DNA of 64,000 nucleotides from Shinisaurus crocodilurus (taxonomy: Eukaryota; Chordata; Lepidosauria; Squamata; Shinisauridae). The DNA is taken from the NCBI GenBank assembly GCA_021292165.1, contig CM037876.1:309578492-309642491 (forward strand), read 5' to 3'. The notes under the pieces are model-generated. The model searched no databases, was not told where the DNA came from, and saw nothing but the letters and a program-made list of their open reading frames with translations. The position numbers and the translations under genes are program-made. Shown here piece by piece: positions 1 to 10,469 of this stretch. Every line of letters starts with the position of its first letter. Position 1 is the first letter of the stretch.

Positions 1-600
1 CAACTCAGTACCACAGCCACAGTATTGGGGAGGAATGGGCGGGGAGAGATTGAATTGGGCTGGGGAATGCTACATTCCAAATCTCCATCATGCATAATTC
101 CTCTTCCTCCCTAGGAAGAGCGAAAATGGAAGAGGGTTCCTCTGTCTTCGAAGCAAAACCCTCAGATACGTTTACATTTTGGTGATTAATTTGACTGAAC
201 GGCGTTCAGGCCAGCCGATCCTTCTTCCCCCCGCCGCCTCTCCCCATACAAGGCATATAATCGATTTAGCATGCTTCCCCTAATCCTGGCATGAAGGAAT
301 TGACTTATTTCAGTATGAAATAACAGGTGTTCATTACAATGTAGACACAACGGACGAAAAGCCCATCAAAGCAAGAGGCGCGATACCTACCGCTGCATGT
401 ACAATTTAATACGTAAAACAGCACCGGCTATTTCAGGCTGTTATTTCATCACATACAGTCGTATGCTCACTGGGAGGAGAAAACCAGGAGACGAGCAGAT
501 TCGCTGCGACGGGCACTGGGGCCTGACTGCTTAATAGTCACAGGAGGCTTGTTGTGGTCTCTCGGCTGGACGGTGAGTAGAAGAACTGGCACTCCACAGC
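1..600. other. Unique-looking gene-free stretch
   Basis: No ORF, repeat family, SINE box or microsatellite is visible here. The part around 150-450 is AT-rich, with ATTA/TAAT-type cores, and looks single-copy. That is compatible with a distal non-coding element of the BMP4 domain, but nothing in the sequence proves it. Confidence 0.3.
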
Positions 601-616
601 TCGTTCTCTGGGAGCA

Positions 617-820
617 AAAATAAAACAGAAAGTGTTTATCATGCTTTACGAGGAAAGGCTAAAGACCACCTTCCCCAGCCGGGTGATGTGTCAGAGTACA
701 GCTGCCATCATCACCAGCATTGGCCATACTGGCCGGGGATGATGGGATTCGTAGCCCAACACATCTGGCAGGCACCAGGTTGGAGGAACTAAAAAATGAG
801 TTTGGAATTATTTGTTTGAT
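617..820 (+). repeat. Direct repeat, copy 1 (pair with 1617-1820)
   Basis: About 204 bp are repeated nearly identically 1 kb downstream, with only a few substitutions and a 1-bp indel. The unit contains a fragment of the palindromic MITE family (ACACATCTGG and CACCAGGTTGG motifs, 757-783). In the second copy the flank reads as a decayed CR1 reverse-transcriptase fragment, so this may be a duplicated piece of transposon. Confidence 0.7.
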
Positions 821-984
821 TGACGAAAAAGCCAGAGCTGGGCGACTCGCGCTTGTGAAAATGCCGCACTCCTGCGATCTGCCCGCACTCGGGCCGATTA
901 GGAAGCTCCAGACATCTCTAGACCATCAGGCCGGGGGCAAAGCTGGGTTCAGATGGCATCGGAAGCTGCTTTATCCCGAGTCAG

Positions 985-1160
985 ACCCTGGGTCCCGCCT
1001 AGCCCAGTATTGTCAACCCTGACTGGCAGCCGTGGCTCCCCAGGGATTCGGGCGGGAAGTTTTCTTGCCCGACCTGGAGATGCTGGGATCGAACCTGGGG
1101 CCTTCTGCATGCAAGGCAGGGCAGGGGCTCTGCCACTGAGCCCATGGCTCTGTCGGAGTC
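985..1160 (-). mobile_element. tRNA-derived SINE fragment
   Basis: On the minus strand a near-perfect pol III B box (GGTTCGATCCC) lies at about 1088-1098, preceded by a tRNA-like body with TTGCATGCAGAAGG. The tail resembles the SINE at 63811-63990. It is degraded and lacks a clear target duplication. Confidence 0.55.
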
Positions 1161-1322
1161 TGTCCTTTCTGCATAGGCAGAAGGATGGGAATTGTCGCCA
1201 GGCGGCAGGGGCGTCCTATAAAATATATATTTAGCTGGGTCTCCCCAGGCAGCAGAAGGAGGTGGCCCAATGGGCTATACATACATCACAGTGCAGGTGG
1301 GCGATACTCTTTTTGAATGAAC

Positions 1323-1351
1323 GGACACACACACACACACACACACACACT
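1323..1351. repeat. (CA)n microsatellite
   Basis: About 14 uninterrupted CA dinucleotides. A G-homopolymer follows at 1450-1462. Confidence 0.9.
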
Positions 1352-1499
1352 TAAATAAAAACTCCCTGCAGATAGAAAACTAACACTAACATCAGGAAGA
1401 CAGGATCCAGCCCAGCCCTTGGCCAGCAAAGTGATGGTTATTGAAGCACGGGGGGGGGGGGGGACACCCTAACTTCACCGTGACATCGATGGGTTCTGC

Positions 1500-1616
1500 C
1501 CGAAAGGGATCTCGGGGTCATAGTGGGAAAGTTCACTGGAAGCGTTAACCTGGAGCACGAAGGGCCGTGAAAGAAGCAAATTCCGTGTTAACAACAATTG
1601 GGAAAGGGACTGAAAA
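1500..1616 (+). mobile_element. Decayed CR1-like LINE fragment
   Basis: The translation contains KEANSVLTTIGKGTEKNKT. It matches the KKANSMLGII.KGTE segment of the CR1-like fragments at 5360-5410 and 47670-47710. It is short and runs straight into the duplicated 1617-1820 block. Confidence 0.5.
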
Positions 1617-1820
1617 AAATAAAACAGAAAGTGTTTATCATGCTTTACGAGGAAAGGCTAAAGACCACCTTCCCCAGCTGGGTGATGTGTCAGAGTACAG
1701 CTGCCATCATCACCAGCATTGGCCATACTGGCCGGAGATGATGGGATTTGTAGCCCAACACATCTGGCAGGCACCAGGTTGGAGGAACTCAAAAAATGAG
1801 TTTGGAATTATTTGTTTGAT
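1617..1820 (+). repeat. Direct repeat, copy 2 (pair with 617-820)
   Basis: Second member of the 204-bp duplicated pair. Its left flank continues a CR1-like reading frame, so this is probably the parental location and 617-820 the derived one, although the order is inferred. Confidence 0.7.
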
Positions 1821-2208
1821 TTATTGTAATGCCGGGGGGGTGGGGGACAGGGACAATTTAGAGGTTTCTAAAGCTGTAAGCAGATCAAGTCATGGGAGCA
1901 GATTCAATAATATAACGACAACACCTTTCCCTTGCAACTCCCCAGTTAGGGCCAAACGGCTTGTTTTCTCTTTGTTTAAAGGCAGCCAGAGCAGCAGGCC
2001 AGGTTAGATCGGAGTAAAAACCTCTCCCTCACCCCCCGTGCTGTTCTCTGAATTGAAATAATCATCAATCCTGCCCCAAAGCTGCTCTTTGCCTCTTGGG
2101 GAAACATACAAGTATGGATCCAGTATGCTTTCACCTGGGGGCAAAGGACAGTTTTGGAGGGAATTTATATCAGGAAGATTGGGTGGGGAAGGGTTAACCT
2201 TATTTCAT

Positions 2209-2366
2209 AGATTTCATAGATCATAGAGCTGGAAGGGGCCTACAAGGCCATCGAGTCCAACCCCCTGCTCAGTGCAGGAAACTAGAGGAGGGGTCCCCCA
2301 TCCAAGTAAGAACCAGGCCTGACCCTGCTGAGCTTTCCACGCTCAGACAAGCTGAGCCAGCGTGAG
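2209..2366 (-). mobile_element. 5S rRNA-CR1 chimeric SINE
   Basis: Reading the minus strand, the 5' half resembles the internal-promoter half of 5S rRNA: AAGCT.AGCAGGGTC, then GGCCTGG, then TACTTGGATGGG. The 3' half is a CR1 tail (GGTTGGACTCGATGGCC, CTTCCAGCTCTATGATCTATGA). The same arrangement recurs at 25605-25775 and 35228-35390. Diverged, so a relic copy. Confidence 0.7.
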
Positions 2367-2611
2367 ACACAGGCCTTCCCGATGCCATAGTCCCCTCATG
2401 TCTGCTTTTAATTCTTTTCTCTTTTTTTTTTTAAAGTGGGAGAACCTATTCACCATTCTTCTCTTGCATCGCGTCCAGTTTGGCCCTTATCGGGATGATG
2501 TTCCCCCTGCCGCGACGTCCGCCCCTCCAGAGCAAGTTCCCCATCTATTACCGGCATTTTGCACTTTATTGCCTGTGAACGGAGGCTTGCGGCGGCAGGA
2601 TCCCACAGAAA

Positions 2612-3271
2612 CAGGGCCGGATTAACATAGGGGCGATTGGAGCGGCCGCTCCAGGCCCAAAGCAGACAATAGGCCCACAATATAGGGACACGCAGCAGGA
2701 TTTGAGTTAGCTCTGATCGTTATCATTCAGCATAATTAATGATTTTTTCAAGATTAGAAAGGTGTTCTAAGCACATCTGCATTACAGGCTTGAGGCAAGA
2801 CCTAGCAAGAACTGTTGTTCTCAAATTAGCATGGTAGGTTTTTGCATTTCAATCACTGTTACTACATTTCTTTGAAGCACATGGGGGCTTGCTAGGGTCT
2901 GTAATATTCAGATTTAGAAGGGACCTCTCTCTCCAGCCTCGAGCAAAAGATCTTTCTGATTCGCAGCTCAATTGTTCAAATGCTAGTTTAACAAAAAAAC
3001 AAAAACGAAACAAAGCAACAAGAACAACACAATTATTCTTGGTCAAGCAAAGCTTCCTGGCTGCTTTTTCTTTTTTAATAAATAAATTTGGGGGAAATTG
3101 GGAAGACCCTTACTGATGAGCTGCAGGAGTTTTTGAGTTTTGGCACTTTAATGGTAATTAAAATATTTAATTTGTTTTAATATAAAATTGCGTCTTCATT
3201 TTATTTATTTCCATAAAAAGACCCACCAAAATCCTCAGCACCAGGCCCATAATGCTCTTAATCCGGCCCTG
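2612..3271. mobile_element. Non-autonomous hAT-like DNA transposon (660 bp)
   Basis: The ends are inverted repeats (CAGGGCCGGATTAA... / ...TTAATCCGGCCCTG), with subterminal similarity around GGCCCA. A perfect 8-bp target duplication CACAGAAA flanks it (2604-2611 and 3272-3279). The interior is AT-rich with no transposase ORF. The 8-bp duplication and CAG...CTG ends are typical of the hAT superfamily. Confidence 0.85.
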
Positions 3272-3665
3272 CACAGAAAGGGTACCACGCAGAAGAGGCA
3301 CCCTGCTTTGAAGCCATCATCCGAATAAGCCTCAAGTGACAGTGACCTGAAAATGCCGGCTAGCCCTTGAGGAGGACCGGCACAGCATTCTCAAGCCTAC
3401 CAGACAGGCTCTGACGAAACACCGCCGCACACACAGGGTTTGCAAAGAAGAGACCAAACTAGCAGCTACTGGTTTAGCCTGGGAAGCGCAAGGCTTAGCG
3501 TCCCTCCCTGCAGGGAAATGTGCAAAGCTTTGTACTTTCCCCAAAGGCAGGTGAGGAATTATAGTTGTCAGCGCTGAGCATCCTTGAACAAACGTGGAGG
3601 GTGAGGAGGACCATGATGCAACGTGCCTTTGCAAGAGGAAAAATAGGTGGGGTATCAATGTAATC

Positions 3666-3786
3666 CAGTGTTCTCCAACCTTGGGTCCCCAGATGTTTTT
3701 GGCCTACAACTCCCAGCATAGCTGGCTGGGGCATGCTGGGAGTTGTAGGCCAAAAACATCTGGGGACCCAAGGTTGGAGAACACTG
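3666..3786. mobile_element. Palindromic hAT-like MITE (foldback family A)
   Basis: A 121-bp nearly perfect palindrome begins CAGTGTTCTCCAACC and ends with its reverse complement. It is flanked by the perfect 8-bp duplication ATGTAATC (3658-3665 and 3787-3794). There is no coding capacity. Confidence 0.92.
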
Positions 3787-3867
3787 ATGTAATCAATCAA
3801 CAAATGAACTCTGCTGGATTTATTACCAATTGCAAACATTTATATACCCACCTTATCTGCTAAAAAG

Positions 3868-4651
3868 CAGGGATGTTGAAGAGTCCTTGGTCTCGAGTCA
3901 CGAATCGAGTCACGAGTCTTTGGACCCGAGTCTCGAGTCCGAGTCCGAGTCCTTGGTCCAAAATGGTGACTCACGAGTCACGAGTCCTGAGTCACTCCCA
4001 AAACTGACTCCACGAGTCCCTATTAAAATCAATGGGGTTTCCCCCCAACAAAATAAGGCTACTTCAGATGTGTGGCTTAAATAAATTCTAGGCACAAGTG
4101 TGCCTTTTTATTTCAAAACTCTGCAACTGATTTTGGCAAGAACAGACCAGGCAGACAAACCCAAAATAACCAGGCAGGCAGAGGAGGCAGGGAACCCCAA
4201 AGCAGGCAGGCAGAGGCCTTTGTCTTGAACAATTCAACTGTTGAACAGGATCTAGAAGAGACCAGGCAGGCAGAGGAGGCAGGGAACCCCAAGCAGGCAG
4301 GCAGAGGCAGCCAAACCCAAAATGTCTGACCCTAACCCAACCCCCCCACAACAACACATCAATCAAAATAAATCTCAACACATCGTTGGGGCTGCGCTCC
4401 TGGTAGCTGTCCATAGTGGCCCAGCAGCGGCGCGCCTCGCTTCCATGCGCTCTTCACCGGTGATCGCGCTCCTTCTGGCACAGCCAGAAGATTCGTCAAC
4501 AGCCCAGGGATGTTGAAGAGTCCTTGGTCTCGAGTCCCGAGTCGAGTCTCGAGTCCCATTAAAAATATTGGGACTCGAGTCCGAGTCGAGTCAGAGGCGG
4601 GACTCAGTCCGACTCACGAGTCGAGTCCTCGAGTCCGAGTCCCCATCCCTG
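3868..4651. mobile_element. GAGTC-rich hAT-like element, copy 1
   Basis: The element starts CAGGGATGTTGAAGAGTCC and ends CCCCATCCCTG. It is flanked by the perfect 8-bp duplication CTAAAAAG (3860-3867 and 4652-4659). Both ends are packed with overlapping GAGTC/CGAGTC motifs, which look like subterminal transposase-binding repeats. A second internal CAGGGATGTTGAAGAG start lies at 4505. Two copies of a GAGGCAGGCAGAGGAGGCAG-type repeat lie inside (about 4160-4315). No transposase is encoded. A relative is at 51247-51925. Confidence 0.88.
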
Positions 4652-4719
4652 CTAAAAAGCCACCAAAGTGGTGTACAGCAATTATGCCAAAGGCCCATCT
4701 AGTTTAGTCTCTTCCTTCT

Positions 4720-6125
4720 TCTCACAGCGGCCAACCAGATGCTCATAGGAGCCCCACAAGCAGGACATGAGGGCAATGGGCCTCTCGCGTTGTTGCTCCC
4801 CGACAAGGGGCATTTAATGGCAGACTGTTTCCTTTGGACTTCTTTGGACTTTGACAAAGTCCCTCACCAAAGATTCCTGAGAAAACTTAGCAGTCATGGA
4901 ATAAGAGGGGAGGTCCTCTTGTGGATCACTAACTGGTTACAGACCAGGAAGCAAGGAGTAGGAATAAATGGTAAATCCTCCCAATACAGGGAGGGTAAAC
5001 AGCAGGGTCCCACAGGGATCTGTACTGGCACCGATGCTTTTCAACTTATTCATAAATGATCTGGGATCAGGGGTGAGCAATGAAGTGGCCAAGTTTGCTG
5101 ATAACACCAAATTATTTCATGGGGTGCAAACAGAAGGGGAATGTGAGGAGCTCCAAAGGGATCTTAACAAACTGGGGAGAATGGGCTTCAAAATGGCAAA
5201 TGCGGTTCAGTGTAAGCAGGTGTAAAGTAGTGCACGTTGGGGCGAAAAATCCCGACTTCAATCTGATGGGGATCTGAGCTAGCGGTGACTGACCAAGAAA
5301 GGGATCTTGGGGTTGAGGTGGAAAGCTCGATGAAAATGTCGACCCAGCGTGCGGCCGCTGTGAAAAAGGCAAACTCCATGTTAGGCATAATTAGCAAAGG
5401 AATTAAACTGGAATTAAAGAAAACTGCCAAGATCATGCTCCCCTTATACAAATCTATAGTGCGACCACAGTTAGAATACGTTGTACAGTTCTGGTCACCA
5501 CACCTAAAAAAGGACATTGTAGAGTTGGGAAAAGTGCAGAAAAGGGTTAACTAAAATGATCAAGGGGCTGGAGCAACTCCCCCATGAGGAAAGGTTACAG
5601 CAGCTGGGATTGTTGAGCTTAGAGAAAAGGCGAGTAAGGGGAGATATGATAGAGGTGTACAGAATTATGCATGGCGTGGAGAAAGTAGAGAGGGAGACAT
5701 TTTTCTCCCTCTCTCATAATATAGAACCCAGTGGGGTCATCCCATGAAGCTGATTGGTGGGAGATTCAGGACAGATAAACGGAAGGACTTCTTCACACAG
5801 CGCATCGTTAAACTGTGGAACTCACTTCCAAAGGATGTAGTGAGTGGCCACCAATCTGGATGGCTTTAAAAGTGGGTTGGACAAAGTCATGGAGGAGAAG
5901 GCCATCAATGGCTACTAGTCCTGATGGCCCTATGCTACCTCCAGTATTGGAGGCAGTGTGCCTAAGTACACCAGTTGCTGGGGAACATGGGCAGGAGGGT
6001 GCTGTTGCACTCCTGTCCTGCTTGTGGGTTTCCAACGGGCAGCTGGTTGGCCACTGTGTGAACAGAATGCTGGACTAGATTGACCTTGGTCTGATCCAGC
6101 AGGGCTCTTCAGATGTTCTTATGAT
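4720..6125 (+). pseudogene. CR1-like LINE reverse-transcriptase remnant and 3' end
   Basis: Broken frames encode the C-terminal half of a CR1-type reverse transcriptase: DFDKVPHQRFLRKL (4850-4890), GSVLAPMLFNLFINDL (5010-5060), FADNTKLFHGV (5090-5125) and then the thumb region (5285-5750). Several frameshifts and stops make it non-functional. The 3' end carries the CTGGACTAGAT...CTGATCCAGCAGGGCTCTTC tail at 6070-6110. A short inverted fragment of the same tail sits at 4720-4800. Confidence 0.85.
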
Positions 6126-7213
6126 ATAATTGTCCATCTCTAATTCTCCACATCTCTGAGGGCCGTCCATAAATCCATGGTCTCCATTGTGGTGCCTATA
6201 GATACTAATATGCCATAGACTCCTCTCTTGGTGCCCACCATGTCCCCTGGCCCTTCTGATTTTTATTTTGTTTCTTCAGATATATTTTTTAACTAATTAC
6301 CTGGGAGGCTAGCATGCTGCAAAGGGAAGTGCTGCCCTCCAGCGCCATCTTTATTTGGGTTCAAAAGAAGGTGATGTTGTATTTCAGAGCACAGACCCCC
6401 CAACCTCTGTCTTGTACTGAGGTTCTTGGGCAAGTTACTTTTCTGATAGTCTCACTGCTTTGTCCTCTGGGAAATGAATGTTTTGGAACCAACCATGCCC
6501 ACCGTGGCTGCCATTTTATGATCACCAAGCCGCCCCCTGGCAGCCATTTTGTGAGAGTGCCTAAGACACTCTCTCAAAATTGCAAATGTGCCCACCAACC
6601 CAAAAATGTTGGGGTTCCCCTGCTGTAAATTAATCATGTGTCATACGGACAAGTATTTCCTTTTGTCTGCCCTGAATTGACTGCCAGTTGGTTTCATGAT
6701 GGGATGAGCAGCGTTTTGATAGCTGCAAGGGCTGCAGTCACGTCTGCTGTGCCGGAGAAAGGGGCCAAGGAAGGGCATCCCGGAATTGTCCCCTGGGAAA
6801 TTCATTCCCAGCATGCTGTGTGAGATCAGACAGCAAGCTGCTTCGCCATGCCCAAGGCCTCCAAGGGAGGAACTGAAATCCACCTTTGTGGCCACATTCT
6901 GAACAGTTCTCAATAATCTTTGTTATATTCGTGTTTCTAGTGCAGCCCATTCAGGCATGCATGAACAGCATGTTTCATTCCAGCCCGGCCTTTCGCTGGC
7001 CCTTTCTGCCGAAGATGCATCTACACTAGCGGCGGATTCTGGACTGTGTAGATTGCAGGTGGGGGGAATAGCAAGATGGAATGCTCCCCATATCCCATAT
7101 GGATTTTTATTTTTTAATCCCTGTGCTTAGAAAACTAGATGTTGGGGGGCTGGCCCTAGGCCAGCCCCCTGACACGCTGGTCTTCCGTCTGTTTAGAACA
7201 GGGGTGAGCAACT
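6126..7213. other. Gene-free stretch with possible hAT remnant
   Basis: No supported gene. 6480-6630 ends with CCAACCCAAAAATGTTGGGG and then TTCCCCTG, which resembles a hAT-type end, but no partner end was found. 6640-7210 shows nothing recognisable. Confidence 0.3.
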
Positions 7214-7436
7214 TGCGGGTGTAGTGGTGAGAGTGTTGGACTGGGACTTGGGAGATCCGGGTTCTAGTCCCCACTCAGCCATGAAGCTCACTTGGGTGAA
7301 TTTGGGCCAGTCACTGACTCTCAGCCTAACCTACCTCACAGGGTTGTTGTGAGGATAAAATGGAGAGGAGGAGGAGGATTATGTAAGCCGCCTGGGATTC
7401 CTTGCAGGAAAAAAGGCGGGGTATACATATAATCAA
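7214..7436 (+). mobile_element. tRNA-derived SINE (family S1)
   Basis: It has an A-box-like TGTAGTGGTGAGAG and a B-box-like GGGTTCTAGTCC. The body reads GTCACTGACTCTCAGCC and CTCACAGGGTTGTTGTGAGG. The 3' end is TAAGCCGCCTGGG...GGCGGGGTATA, then a (TCAA)n tail. The same family recurs at 27585, 28802, 30213, 42672, 58624, 59526 and 61287. Confidence 0.85.
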
Positions 7437-7689
7437 TCAATCAATCAACACTCCACCTGGGACAGAGAGAGCAGGTGTCAGGATGTGCCAGTGGTTAACC
7501 CTTACCCTTAACACCGCCACTCTTAAACTTGGAGGCTCTGTTTCATAATCATAAACCACTGATTTTTTCCCCAAAAAAAAGAAAGAAAGAAAGGGGGGGA
7601 GGTAATTTGGAATTATTTCTTTTTCTTTGCATTTCCGACATGGAAGAATGCTGTTGTAAGACATCTCCCCTCTGCATACCTGAGGACTA

Positions 7690-8010
7690 GAAACTTGCTT
7701 CCCTTTCATTAAGGCAAGTGCTTGGAAATTTTAGTTTAGAGGCGGAGATGACAAATAAAAGACGGCATGAAAGAGGTGTATGCAAGGTGTGTGGAGACAT
7801 TGGAGAAGGTGTGTGGGGGTTTTTCTCTCCCTCTCTCATATCTTTCTGAGTCAGCTGAAGAAGCCTGTTGACAGTAGGTTCAAGACTGACAAAAGGAACT
7901 CCTTCAAACAGCACATAATTAACCTGTGGAACTCACCGCCAGAAGATGTTGTGTGATGATGACCACAGGATTAGATGGTTTTAAAAGGATTAGACCAATT
8001 GATAAGAGGA
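7690..8010 (+). mobile_element. CR1-like LINE 3' fragment
   Basis: Sequence around 7895-7990 (AACTCCTTCAAACAGCACAT, CTGTGGAACTCACCGCCAGA) matches the end of the CR1-like reading frame seen at 5790-5860 and 48350-48440. It is truncated at both ends. Confidence 0.6.
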
Positions 8011-8120
8011 GAGTTCTGTAATAGTGGCCATCAACCACAACTGCTAAATGGAACCATTAGAGACAGCACCTCTCCAAATGCCAGGCACTGCCTGGCACAA
8101 ACCGCACCGAAAGGCTGTTA

Positions 8121-8363
8121 CAGGCAGGCAGTCCCCGGGTTACGAACGAGATCCGTTCGTAAGTCTGTCTTTAAGTTGGACGTGCATGTAAGTTGGAACA
8201 GAAGCCAGACACAATGTTTTCAAAGCGTTGCAAAGTGTTACAAAGTGTTGCAAAGTATAGTACGTGCGTTCGTAAGTACAAAGCATTGTATTTAACTCAA
8301 ATTTTTACATATATGGTGGTCCGTTCTTAAGTATGAGTTGTCCGTAACCCCGGGGACTGCCTG
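8121..8363. mobile_element. Tc1/mariner-like MITE
   Basis: Terminal inverted repeats CAGGCAGTCCCCGG...CCGGGGACTGCCTG (with a GGCA duplication in the left end) are flanked by TA on both sides (8119-8120 and 8364-8365). Internal repeats of the CAAAGTGTTGCAAAGT type lie at 8220-8260. There is no ORF. TA duplication plus this end type suggests mariner, which is inferred. Confidence 0.7.
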
Positions 8364-8506
8364 TACTTTTTAATGCTAGTTTGGGATTTCCAAGAGATCC
8401 CTGAATGGTCACTGCTGGAGATGGGAACATTCTTAGGTCCTGAAATGTATTCATTTATTTATCTTTGCAAAAAGATTCTGGTGTTATCTCTGAAATTCCT
8501 ATAGCT

Positions 8507-8790
8507 CAAGGGGGTTGGACCTCTTTCAGACGGGAGGGCCAAATGCCATTTCAGGGGCTGCATTCCAGTGGTGGGCAGCGCCAAAAGCACCAGCATATTT
8601 TAATAAAGCTCTTACTGTCTATGTAACTAAGCCTTAGGAGAGGCATTTCTTTCTACCCTTTAGAAGGGGGGGGGGGCAGCAGAAAAGCCAGGGAACCACC
8701 AAACAATCACCACAGGGCCAGACTGGGACCTCAGGCAGGCTGGATTTGCTTCTGCTGAACCTTTAAGAAAAGAATGCCCAACCCCACTGC
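8507..8790. mobile_element. Probable hAT-like fragment
   Basis: The left part resembles the elements at 28385 and 41778 (TTGGACCTCTTTCAGACGGG, then GGGCCAAATGCCATTTCAGG). The right end is degraded and no target duplication was found. Confidence 0.45.
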
Positions 8791-8869
8791 AAAATTATGG
8801 ATTTGGCAGCATTTGCATGCTAAAAGGAAGCTGGACTTTATAGCAAAGGTTGTTTATATTTAACAGTAG

Positions 8870-9560
8870 CTCTCACACAAGCCCTCTCCAATCAGAATTT
8901 AAAAATTCAAAGTCCTTTGTGCTAGGCAGGGAGGTGCAATAAAAGAATGAATAACCGTGCAGTAAAACATGAGCAACAGATATTATCGCTCCCTGTTATG
9001 CAATGCCATAGATTTCAGCGGCCAGGGGGGGAAAGCCTCCACAATCAGTTTGAGTCAATAAATACTCCTTTGCTTCTTCATCTTCCTTTCCTTTGAATCT
9101 CTGGTTTGGTGGAATGTTTGTTTGAGCTGGAGGGGGTTCCATACTGGAATGTAACCTGGCTGTTACAGCCTTATATACACCCAAGAAATCCACAAAATGT
9201 TGATGTGGGTCAGTTCCCATCTGGAAAGACAAGGATCGATCTGAAATTGAGAGTAAGCAACACCAAATCACCCCAAGTAAACTTTAATTGGCTGCATCTC
9301 TATGGCGTCCAATCTCTCTTTGTGGCGAAAGGATTCAGGGGTAACTGATCCCCATTAAATTATCTTGATTTATTTGGCTCATTAAGGACTACTGCATAAT
9401 TATTATGTATTTTTATACAGTAATTGACAACTGCAAAGTGCTTTCCAATATTTGGCTCACCAGTCAGTCATCTCAGCTACTCTGTAAAATATACCACTGG
9501 TAGTCTAGTTTAAGTTTATCTGGTATCTGTCTTTCAAAAGGCAGTTCCCAATATTTTGTC
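8870..9560. other. Unique AT-rich stretch, possible conserved non-coding element
   Basis: No repeat family or gene is visible. 9230-9460 is rich in homeodomain-like cores (TTTAATTGG, CCATTAAATTATC, CATAATTATTATG, CAGTAATTGAC). In a repeat-saturated flank of a developmental gene this is a candidate regulatory block, but conservation cannot be judged here. Confidence 0.3.
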
Positions 9561-9571
9561 ACACTCTAGGG

Positions 9572-9654
9572 CAGTGTTCTCCAACCTTGGGTCCCCAGAT
9601 GTTTTCGGCCTACAACTCCCAGCATGCCCCAGCCAGCGTAGCCAAGAACCCCTG
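9572..9654. mobile_element. Rearranged palindromic MITE (family A left end, other right end)
   Basis: The left arm is the CAGTGTTCTCCAACC arm. The right end is AAGAACCCCTG instead of the expected inverse arm. The 8-bp flanks CTCTAGGG (9564-9571) and CTCTAGTG (9655-9662) match at 7 of 8, so the hybrid unit appears to have inserted as such. Confidence 0.65.
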
Positions 9655-10338
9655 CTCTAGTGTGACCAAGAAACTGAACACAGGATGGGCTGTCATACAA
9701 ATGCAGGGGTGAGTGTGTACGTTCAACTCAGTTACTCACAGAGCTGTGCGGAATGTACAGAGATGCACTGCAACCGCCTGCCCCCAGAATGGAAGCACTC
9801 CTTCTACGAACACACCCATCATCACAGTGACAGGCATTTGGCTAGTTAATGAACAGACTTCGCATATGGGCTCTGGCAAAGTACCCTCTGGTGACCTCAT
9901 TCTATGTCTATGCTTTGGCTTACTTGGTGGCAACAGACTCAATAGCCTTGTAGGCTCCTTCCAACTCTATTGAAATCTATGAAGCGGATAACCTGCAGCC
10001 GCCATTTAAATCCCCCCACAGTGCCCTTGAGCAATGCTACATCAGGGGCATTCTGGGAAATTTACTTGGTGGCTCCCAAGAACCAGCTGCCCCCAGCACT
10101 AAGGGCAACCCTGGCAGATGCTTGCGCCGCCTGCATGCTGATGCCGGGCCTTGCTAAGGAAATGATACCTACCGTATATGCTACCAACATATTTCTGGGC
10201 CCAGTCCAAGCTGTTGGTTTTAACCTTTAATAGTCCTCGCATGTGCTTAGTTCCCCCATGGAAATCAATGGAGCTTCACCATGCTTAACTGTGGCTTGGG
10301 AAAATGCCCATAACCTCTATGTGCTTTAGGCCACTTAA

Positions 10339-10465
10339 GGAGCAATCCTATGCATGTTTAAGACAGAAAAAAGGCCTACAACTCCCAGCATGCCGCAGCA
10401 GCTGGCTGGGGCATGCTGGTAGTTGTAGGCCTTTTTTCTGTATGAACATGCATTAGATTGCACCC
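10339..10465. mobile_element. Palindromic element with TTAA flanks (foldback family B)
   Basis: A 127-bp inverted repeat has ends close to GG.GCAATC(C)TA.TGCATGTT and an internal AGAAAAAAGGCCTACA...TGTAGGCCTTTTTTCT. TTAA is present on both sides (10335-10338 and 10466-10469). Relatives are at 43775, 45129, 52811 and 57416. A TTAA duplication is typical of piggyBac and Kolobok, but the superfamily is not established. Confidence 0.7.
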
Positions 10466-10469
10466 TTAA

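Noticed and set aside
7437..7709. Possible small gene near the S1 SINE
   Set aside because: The frame crosses the SINE tail and has no recognisable domain, splice sites or codon bias.
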